A stretch of 64,000 nt of DNA from Paraburkholderia sp. Tr-20389 (GTDB lineage: Bacteria; Pseudomonadota; Gammaproteobacteria; Burkholderiales; Burkholderiaceae), in NCBI RefSeq assembly GCF_017104565.1, contig NZ_JAAGPD010000015.1, forward strand, positions 1 through 64,000, given 5' to 3'. The position numbers were made by a program, and so were the translations under genes. The first letter of the stretch is position 1. Every line of letters begins with the position of its first letter. Shown here piece after piece: positions 24,783-34,256 of the stretch. Under the pieces are notes generated by a model that had not been told where the DNA came from, did not search any database, and saw nothing but the letters and a program-made list of their open reading frames with translations.

Positions 24783-27434
24783 TCACGTCTTGCCGCCATC
24801 GCCCGCCGTCGGAATCTGCGGCGGCACGGAAGCCGTTTGTCCTGTCGACGGCGGCGCCGGACGCGGCTCATGCGACACGTCGCGCGCCGGCGGCATCGCG
24901 CCGCCCGTCTTGGGCCTGAACGGCGTGGTCGTGCCCGTCGCGGATTCGCGCGCATGCGCCTCGCGATGCGCGATGTCTTCTTCGTCCATCAGCGCTTCCC
25001 CCACTTCGTCGCCCCGCGACGTATGCACGCGCATCTGCGGCACGGGAATCTCGATGCCCGCTTCGTCCATCTTGCGCTTCAGTCGCAGATTGAACGCACG
25101 CGCCACGCTCCATTGCTGCAGCGGCCGCGTCTTGATCTGGCCTTTGACGACCATCCAGTTCGGATCGAAGCGATCGAGTCCCCACACTTCGACCGGCCCG
25201 AGCATTTCGCGCCGGTAACGGAAGTCCGCCATCAGGTCCGCGCCGACGGCGCGAATCAACTGCGTCACCTCGTCGACGTCGGCGGAGAACGGCACGCGCA
25301 CTTCGAACACCGCATACGCAAAATCGCGCGACAGGTTCTTCACGATCTTGATCTGCGAGAACGGAATGGCGTGAATCGCCCCCTGGCCGTCGCGCAGACG
25401 CACCGTGCGGATCGACAGATATTCGACGGTGCCCGCGTGGCCGCCGTCGATATCGATCCAGTCGCCGACCGAAATGGTGTCCTCGATGATGATGAACAGG
25501 CCCGTGATCAGATCGCTCACCAGCGACTGCGCGCCGAAACCGATCGCGAGACCGATCACACCGGCGCCCGCCAGCAGCGGCGTCACGTTGATGCCGAGGT
25601 TCGCCGCCGTGACGATGCCCGCGATCGTCAGGATCGTCACTAACAGCACGTTGCGCACGAGCGGCAGCATCGTGCGGGCGCGCATGCTCGGGTTCTTCGA
25701 CCTGTTGCGCGGACTGCTCGGATTGACGGCTTCCTGAATGGCCGTGTCGATCAGGATCCACACAAGCCACGACAGGAACAACGTGATCAGGATCGCCGTC
25801 AGCGCGTGCGCGATGCCGCGCGCCGTCACGCTTTCCTCGATGATCTGCGCGAGCGACACATCCCACAGCCGCGCGGCGAACTCGAAGTACGCGAGCCAGA
25901 CGAACAGCGTGATCAGTGTGCCGACGAAACGCAGCAGCCGCGTCAGATACGGCGAGCGGCGCCGGCGGCGTGCACTGCGCGGACGCGTCACGCGCAGCAC
26001 GATAGCCGACAGAAAGAATGCCAGCACCAGCAGCAACGCCGTCACGACGGAAATCTGCAACACGTTCTCGCCGCTGCCGATACCGCCGATCGTCGCGATC
26101 ACGGACGCCGTCGCGAGCACCAGCATCGGTACGTGCCACAGCGAAGCGAGCACGTCGAAGGCATCGGTCGCGGCCTTGTGATCGTGGCGCTGCTCATACG
26201 CGCGATTGCGGATCAGATGCGCCACGGGACGCCGGAACGCGAGCGCGAAGTAAGCGGTCAGCGCCGCCGCCGTCATGTTCGACACCGTCGACACGAGCGC
26301 CGCGAGGTTCGTGCCGAGTTCATGCGCGACATCGTAGTTGACGGCGGCATCGCCGAGCGCGCTGCAAATGCCGATTGCGAACAGCAGCCGCCTGCCGTGC
26401 TCGATCAGCAAGCGCACAGCCGCGCGCCGATGCCCCGAGCCGAACAGCGAGAACATGATCAGGCAGATCGCCGAGAACACCGCCCCTGCGACGATCGCAT
26501 ACGCGATCACCATCGCGATCGTGCGGCCGAGCGAATCGGGCATCGCGCGCACGAACATCAACGCGGCGACGAACGCGACGATCCACGGACCCACGCGGCG
26601 CAGTGCGAAGATCAGCAGATCGCGCGTGGTCGGATTCGCATCGAGCCGCACGACGATGCCAAAGCGCGCGTGAATCTTGCGCTGCAGATAGATGAGCCCC
26701 GCCGCGCACGCGCCCCATCCGGCGAGCACCGCGAACATGGTCAGCAGCACCTGGCCGAAATGCTCGCGTCCCTGGCTCGTGACGATCGTGTAGATCTCGT
26801 TGCCCGCCGCATTGAAGCGGCCGGACCAGTAATTGAGCGGCGAGCGGCCCTGATGCACGTCCGATTCGAACGACGCGATGCCCGCCGCGATCGCGCCGAG
26901 CAGCCCCGAACCGGGATTCGGCTGCGCGGTCGCGGGCGGCCCGACGGTCTTCGACGCATCGCGCAGCTTTTTCAGCTGGGCGACGAGCGCGGTGCGCTGA
27001 TGGTCGTTGTCGAGCGTACTGATCACGCTGTCGAGCGATTTCGTCAGTTCCGCCTGGCTCGCGGGCGATGGCGCCGACGCCGCATCGGCTGCCGATGCAC
27101 CCGACGCGGGCGCCGCCGGCGACACCGTCGCGCTATTGATCAGGCTTTGCAGCGCGGGGATCACTGGCGTGCCGCTGGCGGCCCCGGCCGCATGCGCGCT
27201 GCCGGACAGGCCAAGACCAGCGCCCGCAAGTGCGAGCGATAGCCAGAGCGACCCGCAAAACGCATACGCGAACGCGCCCGCACGCATCCGGCGCGATGAT
27301 CGGGCGTGCGAAAAGAATCCGAAAACAACACGGAAAACAGCGCGAAAAACGGCGCAAAAAACAGCGTCAATCGCCAGTAGCCCGCCGGATGACGGCGCAG
27401 CCCGCGATTCACGCCGCGCAAGGCATGACTTCAT
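24783..27434 (-). CDS. Large MscS-family mechanosensitive channel (YbiO-like)
   Basis: An 883-residue protein with about ten hydrophobic helices. The C-terminal MscS core includes the pore helix region TPLLAGAGVIGLAIGFGAQS, LVSDLITGLFIIIEDTISVG and DWIDIDGGHAGTVEYLSIRT, followed by the cytosolic vestibule domain (VEVWGLDRFDPNWMVVKGQI). The extended N-terminal membrane part resembles E. coli YbiO. The tail is Pro/Thr-rich. The first 49 residues contain a repetitive FCAVFRAVFRVVFGFF stretch; the ATG at 27287 would instead give a conventional signal peptide (MRAGAFAYAF...GSAHA), so the true start is uncertain. Channels of this type release solutes on hypo-osmotic shock. Confidence 0.92.
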   Translation of the reverse strand: MKSCLARRESRAAPSSGGLLAIDAVFCAVFRAVFRVVFGFFSHARSSRRMRAGAFAYAFCGSLWLSLALAGAGLGLSGSAHAAGAASGTPVIPALQSLINSATVSPAAPASGASAADAASAPSPASQAELTKSLDSVISTLDNDHQRTALVAQLKKLRDASKTVGPPATAQPNPGSGLLGAIAAGIASFESDVHQGRSPLNYWSGRFNAAGNEIYTIVTSQGREHFGQVLLTMFAVLAGWGACAAGLIYLQRKIHARFGIVVRLDANPTTRDLLIFALRRVGPWIVAFVAALMFVRAMPDSLGRTIAMVIAYAIVAGAVFSAICLIMFSLFGSGHRRAAVRLLIEHGRRLLFAIGICSALGDAAVNYDVAHELGTNLAALVSTVSNMTAAALTAYFALAFRRPVAHLIRNRAYEQRHDHKAATDAFDVLASLWHVPMLVLATASVIATIGGIGSGENVLQISVVTALLLVLAFFLSAIVLRVTRPRSARRRRRSPYLTRLLRFVGTLITLFVWLAYFEFAARLWDVSLAQIIEESVTARGIAHALTAILITLFLSWLVWILIDTAIQEAVNPSSPRNRSKNPSMRARTMLPLVRNVLLVTILTIAGIVTAANLGINVTPLLAGAGVIGLAIGFGAQSLVSDLITGLFIIIEDTISVGDWIDIDGGHAGTVEYLSIRTVRLRDGQGAIHAIPFSQIKIVKNLSRDFAYAVFEVRVPFSADVDEVTQLIRAVGADLMADFRYRREMLGPVEVWGLDRFDPNWMVVKGQIKTRPLQQWSVARAFNLRLKRKMDEAGIEIPVPQMRVHTSRGDEVGEALMDEEDIAHREAHARESATGTTTPFRPKTGGAMPPARDVSHEPRPAPPSTGQTASVPPQIPTAGDGGKT

Positions 27435-27621
27435 GGCAATCCGTGACGGTGCAGCAACCGGGCAGGTTGCGTGGGACGGGAGACGCCAAGTGTAGCGGGT
27501 GTCGTCGAGGGAAAACTCCCCGATGCGTAACCGAATGTTAGTGCACTTGCGCGGCAGCGTGACAGCCGCTCCGGCGCGCCGTGCGGCGCTTGTCTACGCG
27601 CCACACGGCGTTTGAACCTGC

Positions 27622-28269
27622 TCAGTACGCGACGGTCGCGAGCTGATGAACGAAACGGCCCTGCTCCAGCTCGTCGACGAAGGCGATCGCGTAGTCTTCG
27701 GCCGAAATGCTGCTGTTGCCCTGCGCATCGACGATCAGCGAGCCCGCGCCGGTGCGGAACGTGCCCTTGCGCTCGCCCGGCGCGATCAGCGCAGCGGGCG
27801 CGAAGAACGTCCAGTCGAGATCGTTCGCCGCGCGCAGGATCGGGAGCGCGTCGCGGTGCGCGAGCGCAATCGCCCTGTACGCCTGCGGGAAGCCTTCCGT
27901 ATCGACGAGCTGCTTGCCGGGCGCCACTTCCAGCGAACCCGCGCCGCCCACCACGACCAGACGTTTGACACCCGCCGAGCGCGTGCCTTCGACCAGCGCG
28001 CTTGTCGCCTTGCCGATCAGCGCGACGTCGTCCATCGGCGGCGCATACGCGCTCGCGACGACATCGTGCCCGCGCGCGCCTGCCGCGACGCTCGCGGCAT
28101 CCAGCACGTCCGCCTGCGCAGCTGTCAGGTTCGCGATACCGCCCGGCACGCGCGCGGGATTGCGCGAGAACGCCGTCACCTGATGCCCGCGGCGCGCCGC
28201 TTCCGCTGCCACGCGCGATCCGATCATGCCCGTTGCGCCGAACAGCGCGATTTTCAGTGCCTTGCTCAT
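27622..28269 (-). CDS. NAD(P)-binding oxidoreductase, YwnB/NmrA-like
   Basis: A 215-residue Rossmann-fold protein. LKIALFGATGMIGSRVAAEA carries the GxTGxxG dinucleotide motif at the N-terminus; VTAFSRNPARV, ADVLDAASV and VKRLVVVGGAGSLEV are typical of atypical SDRs such as Bacillus YwnB. The substrate is unknown; a role in redox or electrophile stress is likely from its partner. The ATG at 28269 has a good GGAAGGA ribosome-binding site. It lies just downstream of an Rrf2-family gene, paralleling the Bacillus ywnA-ywnB pair, and its own upstream region carries a dyad matching that before the Rrf2 gene. Confidence 0.9.
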   Translation of the reverse strand: MSKALKIALFGATGMIGSRVAAEAARRGHQVTAFSRNPARVPGGIANLTAAQADVLDAASVAAGARGHDVVASAYAPPMDDVALIGKATSALVEGTRSAGVKRLVVVGGAGSLEVAPGKQLVDTEGFPQAYRAIALAHRDALPILRAANDLDWTFFAPAALIAPGERKGTFRTGAGSLIVDAQGNSSISAEDYAIAFVDELEQGRFVHQLATVAY

Positions 28270-28290
28270 GACAATGTTCCTTCCGCTTAA

Positions 28291-28311
28291 ATGTAACCAC
28301 AATGATTACAT
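28291..28311. promoter_or_regulatory. Candidate Rrf2 operator, oxidoreductase side
   Basis: A dyad with perfect arms ATGTAA and TTACAT separated by 9 bp lies 22 bp upstream of the oxidoreductase start. It has the same half-site and spacing as the dyad at 28878-28898. Confidence 0.6.
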
Positions 28312-28363
28312 ATTTGATTAAAAAAATCGGGGCGTCGCCCCTTACTTCGACACGCTGCTGCGT

Positions 28364-28825
<462 letters not shown>

Positions 28826-28877
28826 AGCGCTGGATCATCCGATACGCATGAGACGCACACTACGTCCCGGCGACGAT

Positions 28878-28898
28878 GTGTAATTATCATAGTTACAC
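28878..28898. promoter_or_regulatory. Candidate Rrf2 operator, regulator side
   Basis: A dyad with perfect arms GTGTAA and TTACAC separated by 9 bp lies about 53 bp upstream of the Rrf2 start in an AT-rich pocket that probably contains its promoter. It matches the dyad at 28291-28311 in half-site and spacing. Confidence 0.6.
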
Positions 28899-28922
28899 TT
28901 AGCGCGCCGGTCAAGCGCACGC

Positions 28923-29384
28923 TTATTTGTCCATCTGCTTCTGGGCGTCGCCCGCATCGGATGGCGCGGACTGCGAGTTCGTCGATGCCTCGCTCGACCA
29001 TTGCTGCAGCTTGCGCCCCGCCGACTCGAGTCCCGCGCCCGTCGAGCCCACCGCCTTGTTGACGGCGGCGTTCGTCGCACTGGCCGCGCCTTGCAGATTG
29101 GCCTGCGCCTGGGATGCGAGATCGCTCGGGCTGAGGTTGATGGTCGGTCCGGACGCGGCCGCGCCGAGATTCTGCTGCGCGGTCGCCTTTGCGGCGTCCA
29201 CCTGGGCGCCGACGTAACTCGCGGCCTGATCGAGTTTCTGGCTGGCCTGCTGGGCGATGTCGTCGAGCTTGGGCGTCGTCTGGCCCGCCGATGCATCGTT
29301 CTTCTGACAGGCGGCGAGGCCTGCCAGCAGCGCGGCGGCGAAGATCGTCGAGCGAATCAGCGGATGACTTGAAAGAAGTTTCAT
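28923..29384 (-). CDS. Lipoprotein, Ala/Gln-rich helical
   Basis: A 153-residue protein with a type II signal peptide: STIFAAALLAGLAACQKND has a clear lipobox LAAC. The mature chain is Ala/Gln/Ser-rich with apolipoprotein-like amphipathic helices (DIAQQASQKLDQAASYVGAQ, SQAQANLQGAASATNAAVNK). No enzyme motif is present. An envelope structural or stress role is plausible, but there is no direct support. It lies upstream of the Rrf2 gene on the same strand, separated by that gene's promoter region. Confidence 0.85.
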   Translation of the reverse strand: MKLLSSHPLIRSTIFAAALLAGLAACQKNDASAGQTTPKLDDIAQQASQKLDQAASYVGAQVDAAKATAQQNLGAAASGPTINLSPSDLASQAQANLQGAASATNAAVNKAVGSTGAGLESAGRKLQQWSSEASTNSQSAPSDAGDAQKQMDK

Positions 29385-29568
29385 GCTGGTCTTTGAGCCG
29401 CATCGGGCGGCTTCGTCTTGCGAAAACGCCTCAATGATACGCTGTTGCGCGTCGCGGGCTCGCCGGTGCGCGCGCGTCGTGCGCTACGAACGCCTTCGCA
29501 ATCCTGTCAACGATGCTGGAGTAGACTCCCGAGGTTCGACGTATTCCCTCAACCAACGGAGGCATGCG

Positions 29569-30150
29569 ATGGCAGCAAAGAAGATTCTGTTCCTGACGGG
29601 CGACTTCGCCGAGGATTACGAAACGATGGTGCCGTTTCAGGCGCTGCAGGCAGTCGGCCATACGGTCGACGCCGTCTGTCCCGGCAAGCGCGCCGGCGAG
29701 CGCGTGAAGACGGCGATCCACGATTTCGAGGGCGATCAGACCTACACCGAGAAGCCCGGCCACCTCTTCGCGCTGAACGCGACGTTCGACGAGATCGATC
29801 CGTCGCAATACGATGCGCTCGCGATCGCCGGCGGCCGCGCGCCCGAGTACCTGCGTCTCAATGCGAAGGTCATCGACGTCGTGCGCCAGTTCGCCGAAAG
29901 CAACAAGCCGATCGCGGCGATCTGCCACGCCGCGCAACTGCTCGCCGCCGCCGATGTGATCCGCGGCAAACGTATTTCGGCCTATCCGGCCTGCGGTCCC
30001 GAAGTGAAACTGGCGGGCGGCGACTACGCGGACATTCCCGTCGACGCCGCCATCACCGACGCGAACTTCGTCACAGCGCCCGCATGGCCCGCCCATCCCG
30101 AATGGCTGCGCCAGTTCCTCGTGCTGCTGGGCACGCGCATCGAGTTGTGA
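29569..30150 (+). CDS. DJ-1/PfpI-family protein (YhbO-like)
   Basis: A 193-residue DJ-1/PfpI fold protein. KKILFLTGDFAEDYETMVPF opens the fold; IAGGRAPEYLR and IAAICHAAQLLAAADVIRGK supply the nucleophile elbow with Cys 119 and His 120. Family members are described as proteases, chaperones or glyoxalase/deglycases; the annotation is debated. ACGGAGG ends 6 nt before the ATG at 29569, which fixes the start. A GC-rich hairpin follows the stop. Monocistronic. Confidence 0.92.
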   Translation: MAAKKILFLTGDFAEDYETMVPFQALQAVGHTVDAVCPGKRAGERVKTAIHDFEGDQTYTEKPGHLFALNATFDEIDPSQYDALAIAGGRAPEYLRLNAKVIDVVRQFAESNKPIAAICHAAQLLAAADVIRGKRISAYPACGPEVKLAGGDYADIPVDAAITDANFVTAPAWPAHPEWLRQFLVLLGTRIEL

Positions 30151-30160
30151 CGCAGCCCAA

Positions 30161-30184
30161 CGACCGGCCGTTTCCGGCCGGTCG
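30161..30184 (+). terminator. Hairpin after the PfpI-family gene
   Basis: A perfect 10-bp stem CGACCGGCCG/CGGCCGGTCG with a TTTC loop lies 10 bp after the stop. There is no T-run, so termination would be weak or Rho-assisted. Confidence 0.5.
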
Positions 30185-30224
30185 CGTCGTGCAGTTTGAG
30201 ATTTCTCCGATTACACGCACTCAT

Positions 30225-30263
30225 AGGGCCTTCTAAAGTCGCTGGTTGACTTTGGAAGGCTCT
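30225..30263 (+). promoter_or_regulatory. Hairpin enclosing a ribosome-binding site
   Basis: AGGGCCTTCTAAAGTC (30225-30240) pairs with GACTTTGGAAGGCTCT (30248-30263), 16 positions with two G-T type mismatches and a 7-nt loop. The 3' arm contains GGAAGG, the apparent ribosome-binding site, 8 nt before the ATG at 30268. In RNA the site would be paired. Confidence 0.5.
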
Positions 30264-30267
30264 ACTA

Positions 30268-30591
30268 ATGAATCTCACTAACTGGGTGATCATTCTCGCA
30301 GTCGCGCTGATTTCCCTCACCTTCTTCTGCTCGCGCGCGCCGACCAGCTGGTCGATCGAAAATCGCGCGCGGCGCTTCACGGGCACGCGTCTGCTTGCTC
30401 AAGCCGTCTTGTCATTCTGGAGCGCGCTTCTGATTGTCGTGCGCGGCCTGTTCGCCCTGGGCGCACACACGATTCATATCGCGCCGGAAATCATTTTCGC
30501 CGGCGCTTTGGTTCTGATCGGCGCGAGCTGCTACTGGTCGATCCGCGGCCGCCAGCTGCTCAAGCCGCGCCGCCTGTTCTCCGCACCCTGA
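30268..30591 (+). CDS. Small membrane protein, 107 residues
   Basis: Three hydrophobic stretches: NWVIILAVALISLTFF at the N-terminus, LAQAVLSFWSALLIVVRGLF in the middle and IIFAGALVLIGASCYW near the end, with a basic C-terminal tail (RGRQLLKPRRLF). No family is recognised. The start codon follows GGAAGG, which lies inside a stable hairpin (see separate entry), suggesting controlled translation. It is convergent with the histidine kinase gene. Confidence 0.7.
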   Translation: MNLTNWVIILAVALISLTFFCSRAPTSWSIENRARRFTGTRLLAQAVLSFWSALLIVVRGLFALGAHTIHIAPEIIFAGALVLIGASCYWSIRGRQLLKPRRLFSAP

Positions 30592-30636
30592 ACGTTGCGC
30601 CGGCTCGATTCGGCCAGGCGCATCGGCGCAATCCCG

Positions 30637-32328
30637 CTAACGGGCGTCGGCCCGCAACGCCTGTGCGTTGCCCGTCGTTGCCATGTCGCGCGCTTCGTCA
30701 TGTGCCTTATCGTGCGCATCGTCGCGCTCCGTGTCGTGCGGCGGCGCCGTCGCATCGGGCAACGACAGATAGAACGTCGTGCCCACATCCTCCGTCGATT
30801 CGGCCCACACACGCCCGCCGTGCCGCTCGACCATGCGCCGCACGAGCGCCAGACCGATGCCCTCGCCCGCTGCTACATTGCCGTGCAGGCGCTGGAACGC
30901 GTTGAACAGGCGCGGCATCGCGACGTCCGGAATGCCGAGGCCGTTGTCCTTCACGTAGAAAATGCGCAGCGTCTGCACGCCGGGCGGCACGGGTGCGGTG
31001 CCGATTTCGACGATACCCGTGCGTTCCGGGCTCAAATAGTTGATCGCGTTGCCGATCAGGTTCGCGAACACCTGTTCGAGCGCAGTCGGGTCGCCCCACA
31101 CGGGCGGCAGCGGCTGCACGATCACACGCGCGTTGCGGTCGCGGATGGTCGCCTGCATCGCGTCGATCACGCGCTGCACGATGTCCCGTACATCCACTTG
31201 CTGCCTGCGGTACTCGACACGGCCGACGCGCGATAGCCGCAGCAGCGCGTCGATGATGTGCGACGCCCGCAGCACGGCCGTCTGCAGGAAATGCAACGCC
31301 TCGCCGATATCCTCGTCGATCAGCCGCTCGACATGCTGCCGCTGCTGCGTCGACAGCGACGACTGACGCAAGGCCGCGCGCAGGTCGTCGCAAGCGTGAA
31401 TCAGCTCCTTCGAAAAGCCTTGCAGATTGACGAGCGGCGCGCGCAGATCGTGCGACACGCTGTAGATGAAGGTTTCGTTTTCCTGCGTCTGCTGACGCAA
31501 AGTTTCGTTGGTTTGCGCGAGTTCGGCGGCGTGACGGCCCAGATCGGACTGGAAGCGCGCCTGCTGGCGCTCCGCTTCGAGCAACCGCCGGCTCGCCACA
31601 TGCAGCGTCAGATCGAGCCGCGCGATTTCATCGTTGCCGCGCGTGAGCGGCGCGAGCGGCTCGTTGCTGGCGAGCCGGCTCGCGTTGTCCGACAGCAGCG
31701 CCAGCCGGCCGCGCACACCGCGCGCGAAGATCCAGAACGCGATTGCGACGAACACGAGCGAGCCGATCACGGCCGCGACGATCAGCGACTGCTGCCGTTC
31801 ACGCGCCGCCGCGGCCTCCGCCGAACGCACGGAGTCGAGTTGTCGCTCCTGCGCCTGAAACGCGGCGATCTGCGTGCGAAAGCCGTCGAGCACGTCGGTC
31901 GCGGCGAGATCGCGGAACCGCTGCAGCACATCGCGCCGCCGTCCCGAGCGGATCAGATCCTGCACGCGGTCCGACCATTGCCGGTAAGCCTGCACGGACT
32001 GACGGATCTGCGCCGCGCGCTCGACCTGGGCCGGATTGTCGGCGACCAGTTCGGCGAGCCGGTCGATGCGCCTGTCGACGTCCATCCAGAACGTGACGGG
32101 CGTGGAGACGTCGCGTGCGCCGCTCACCGCCGCACCGCGCAGCCGCACCGATTCGAGCAGCACGGGCGCGAGAATATTCGCCGTCTGACGCAGCACGTCC
32201 TCGCTATGCATACTCCAGCGCTCGGCCTGTTCGGCATCCGCTTGCGCCTTGACCAACCCCGACAACAATGCGAGTTCGAAGACGGCGGGTATCGCAATCA
32301 GAAGCAGGCCTTTGGTCGTCAGTCTCAT
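30637..32328 (-). CDS. CHASE3 sensor histidine kinase
   Basis: The 563-residue kinase begins with a transmembrane helix (LTTKGLLLIAIPAVFELALL), followed by a periplasmic CHASE3-type helical domain (about 30-180), a second helix (LIVAAVIGSLVFVAIAFWIF), a HAMP linker, a coiled coil and the HisKA dimerisation helix IYSVSHDLRAPLVNLQGF with phospho-acceptor His near 293. The ATPase domain shows VFANLIGNAINYLS (N box) and VKDNGLGIPD (G1). The tail is Asp/His/Arg-rich. No response regulator gene adjoins, so it is an orphan kinase in this window. The ATG at 32328 fits the membrane helix; an upstream extension is not hydrophobic. Confidence 0.92.
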   Translation of the reverse strand: MRLTTKGLLLIAIPAVFELALLSGLVKAQADAEQAERWSMHSEDVLRQTANILAPVLLESVRLRGAAVSGARDVSTPVTFWMDVDRRIDRLAELVADNPAQVERAAQIRQSVQAYRQWSDRVQDLIRSGRRRDVLQRFRDLAATDVLDGFRTQIAAFQAQERQLDSVRSAEAAAARERQQSLIVAAVIGSLVFVAIAFWIFARGVRGRLALLSDNASRLASNEPLAPLTRGNDEIARLDLTLHVASRRLLEAERQQARFQSDLGRHAAELAQTNETLRQQTQENETFIYSVSHDLRAPLVNLQGFSKELIHACDDLRAALRQSSLSTQQRQHVERLIDEDIGEALHFLQTAVLRASHIIDALLRLSRVGRVEYRRQQVDVRDIVQRVIDAMQATIRDRNARVIVQPLPPVWGDPTALEQVFANLIGNAINYLSPERTGIVEIGTAPVPPGVQTLRIFYVKDNGLGIPDVAMPRLFNAFQRLHGNVAAGEGIGLALVRRMVERHGGRVWAESTEDVGTTFYLSLPDATAPPHDTERDDAHDKAHDEARDMATTGNAQALRADAR

Positions 32329-32583
32329 GCGCGCGCCGAGGTAGCCGGAAGCCGGCGGGTCGCGCCGGGGACGGCACATTATGTCGGCGATTGAGGCGGA
32401 TGACAAAGGCGATCCGGGCGCTGATCTCGCCAATCTGGTGCGATCGGGAACGCGTCACGCACCACGCCCTTTTTCTGCATCGGGCGCACCGGGCCAGCCG
32501 TTATCTATTCGTAGGAAAATATTAAGGAAATCACAGGCTTATGCCCGATTTTGGGATGGTTGAATGCCCCAATGCGGCACAAA

Positions 32584-32600
32584 TGCACATCTACAGTGCG
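32584..32600. promoter_or_regulatory. NtrC enhancer site
   Basis: TGCAC-ATCTACA-GTGCG has the GCAC-N7-GTGC dyad of NtrC binding sites. A further TGCAC half-site follows at 32604. It lies about 125 bp upstream of the sigma-54 promoter of amt, a typical enhancer distance. Confidence 0.7.
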
Positions 32601-32710
32601 CTTTGCACAGTCTGTGGCGAGCAAATCGAATCCGTAACGGTGCCACGCGAGGCTCCACAAACCCATTCCAGTGCAGCTTCGCACCGACAGAACGCGATAC
32701 CGCCTCTATT

Positions 32711-32726
32711 TGGCCCACTTCTTGCG
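32711..32726 (+). promoter_or_regulatory. Sigma-54 promoter of amt
   Basis: TGGCCC-ACTTC-TTGCG has GG (32712-32713) and GC (32724-32725) at exact -24/-12 spacing. Predicted transcription start is near 32736, 31 nt before the amt ATG. Confidence 0.7.
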
Positions 32727-32766
32727 TTCCATGCCCGCTTTTCGCGCATCGCAGGATCCTACACGG

Positions 32767-33969
32767 ATGGACAGTCTCAAAACCGGCACCGATACCCTCT
32801 TCCTTCTGCTCGGCGCAGCGATGGTGCTCGCGATGCACGCGGGCTTTGCGTTTCTCGAGCTGGGCACGGTACGCAAGAAGAATCAGGTCAATGCGCTCGT
32901 GAAGATTCTGGTCGACTTTTCGGTGTCGACCATCGCGTATTTCTTCATCGGCTACACGATCGCCTACGGCGTGCAGTTCTACGGCAGCGCCGAGACGCTC
33001 TCGCAGCACAACGGTTATGCGCTCGTGCGCTTCTTCTTCCTGCTGACCTTCGCGGCGGCGATTCCCGCGATCGTGTCGGGCGGCATCGCCGAACGCTCGA
33101 AGTTCAACCCGCAGCTCTTCGCGACCTTCGTGCTGGTGGGCTTCATCTATCCGTTCTTCGAAGGTATCGCGTGGAACGAGCGCTTCGGCATCCAGGCGTG
33201 GATCGCGCATGCGTTCGGCGCGCCGTTCCATGACTTCGCCGGTTCCGTCGTGGTGCACGCGTTCGGCGGCTGGGTCGCGCTGCCCGCCGTGATGCTGCTC
33301 GGCGCGCGCCACGGCCGCTACACGCGCGACGGACGTATTGCCGCCCATCCTCCGTCGAACATTCCGTTCCTCGCGCTCGGCGCGTGGGTGCTGGCCGTCG
33401 GCTGGTTCGGCTTCAACGTGATGAGCGCGCAGACGATCGATAAGATCAGCGGCCTCGTCGCCGTCAACTCGCTGATGGCGATGGTCGGCGGCACGCTGAC
33501 CGCGTGGCTCGCGGGCCGTAACGACCCCGGCTTCACGTACAACGGCCCGCTCGCCGGACTGGTGGCCGTGTGCGCCGGCTCGGACCTGATGCATCCGCTG
33601 GGCGCACTGGTGACGGGCGCCGTCGCGGGCGTGCTGTTCGTGTACATGTTCACGACCGTGCAGAACCGCTGGCGTATCGACGACGTGCTCGGCGTGTGGC
33701 CGCTGCACGGCCTGTGCGGCGCGTGGGGCGGCATCGCGGCGGGCATCTTCGGCCAGCACGCGCTGGGCGGCCTCGGCGGGGTCTCGTTCGCAGCGCAGCT
33801 GCTCGGCACGCTCGGCGGCGTCGTGTTCGCGACGCTCGGCGGCACGATCGTCTATGGCGCGATCCGGCTGACGGTCGGCCTGCGTATCGACCAGGAAAAC
33901 GAATACAACGGCGCCGACCTGTCGATCCACAAGATCACCTCGACGCCGGAGCGCGAAACGGTCGGCTAA
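32767..33969 (+). CDS. amt: Ammonium transporter, Amt family
   Basis: A 400-residue Amt/MEP/Rh protein with about eleven membrane helices. Family landmarks include FLELGTVRKKNQVNALVKIL, FVLVGFIYPFFEGIAWNERF, DFAGSVVVHAFGGWVALPAV, GWFGFNVMSA and WPLHGLCGAWGGIAAGIFG with the pore His residues. It conducts ammonium into the cell under nitrogen limitation. The ATG at 32767 gives MDSLKTGTDTLFLLLGAAMV. No glnK gene accompanies it. The upstream NtrC site and sigma-54 promoter place it in the Ntr regulon. Confidence 0.95.
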   Translation: MDSLKTGTDTLFLLLGAAMVLAMHAGFAFLELGTVRKKNQVNALVKILVDFSVSTIAYFFIGYTIAYGVQFYGSAETLSQHNGYALVRFFFLLTFAAAIPAIVSGGIAERSKFNPQLFATFVLVGFIYPFFEGIAWNERFGIQAWIAHAFGAPFHDFAGSVVVHAFGGWVALPAVMLLGARHGRYTRDGRIAAHPPSNIPFLALGAWVLAVGWFGFNVMSAQTIDKISGLVAVNSLMAMVGGTLTAWLAGRNDPGFTYNGPLAGLVAVCAGSDLMHPLGALVTGAVAGVLFVYMFTTVQNRWRIDDVLGVWPLHGLCGAWGGIAAGIFGQHALGGLGGVSFAAQLLGTLGGVVFATLGGTIVYGAIRLTVGLRIDQENEYNGADLSIHKITSTPERETVG

Positions 33970-34129
33970 GGGGCTTTGCGCGGTCGCGATGCGCCGCCGC
34001 TCTGCCGGGGCATCGATGCACGCCCGCGCCGGCTGGTGTAACCTCGCGTTTCAGGGATCGGCACCCGCCACTGGCGACCTGCCGATTCCTCATACGATCG
34101 CGCGCGCCGGTGTTAGACTTGCGCGCGCC

Positions 34130-34176
34130 GGAGATGGCATTCTCCTAAACCGCCCTCGTGGCTGATGATGCCTGCT
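34130..34176 (+). promoter_or_regulatory. Fluoride riboswitch (crcB motif)
   Basis: The sequence matches the crcB-motif aptamer: GGAGATGGCATTCTCC forms the first stem with its internal loop, then TAAACCGCC, and GGCTGATGATGCCTGC closes the second stem and pseudoknot region. It lies about 80 nt upstream of the crcB start. A possible expression-platform stem follows (GCTGCGG 34187-34193 with CCGCAGC 34215-34221). Confidence 0.93.
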
Positions 34177-34256
34177 TCGCCCGGAAGCTGCGGACGTTGC
34201 AGTGTCACGCCCCGCCGCAGCCCGGTTCGTCGACGTTCGGCTTTCCAGGCTTGCTC

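Larger units (their letters stand above)
32329..32766. other. Divergent regulatory region, histidine kinase / amt
   Basis: 438 bases without a gene. It carries the NtrC-type site at 32584-32600 and the sigma-54 promoter at 32711-32726, both described separately. The part beside the kinase gene shows no clear promoter. Confidence 0.6.
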
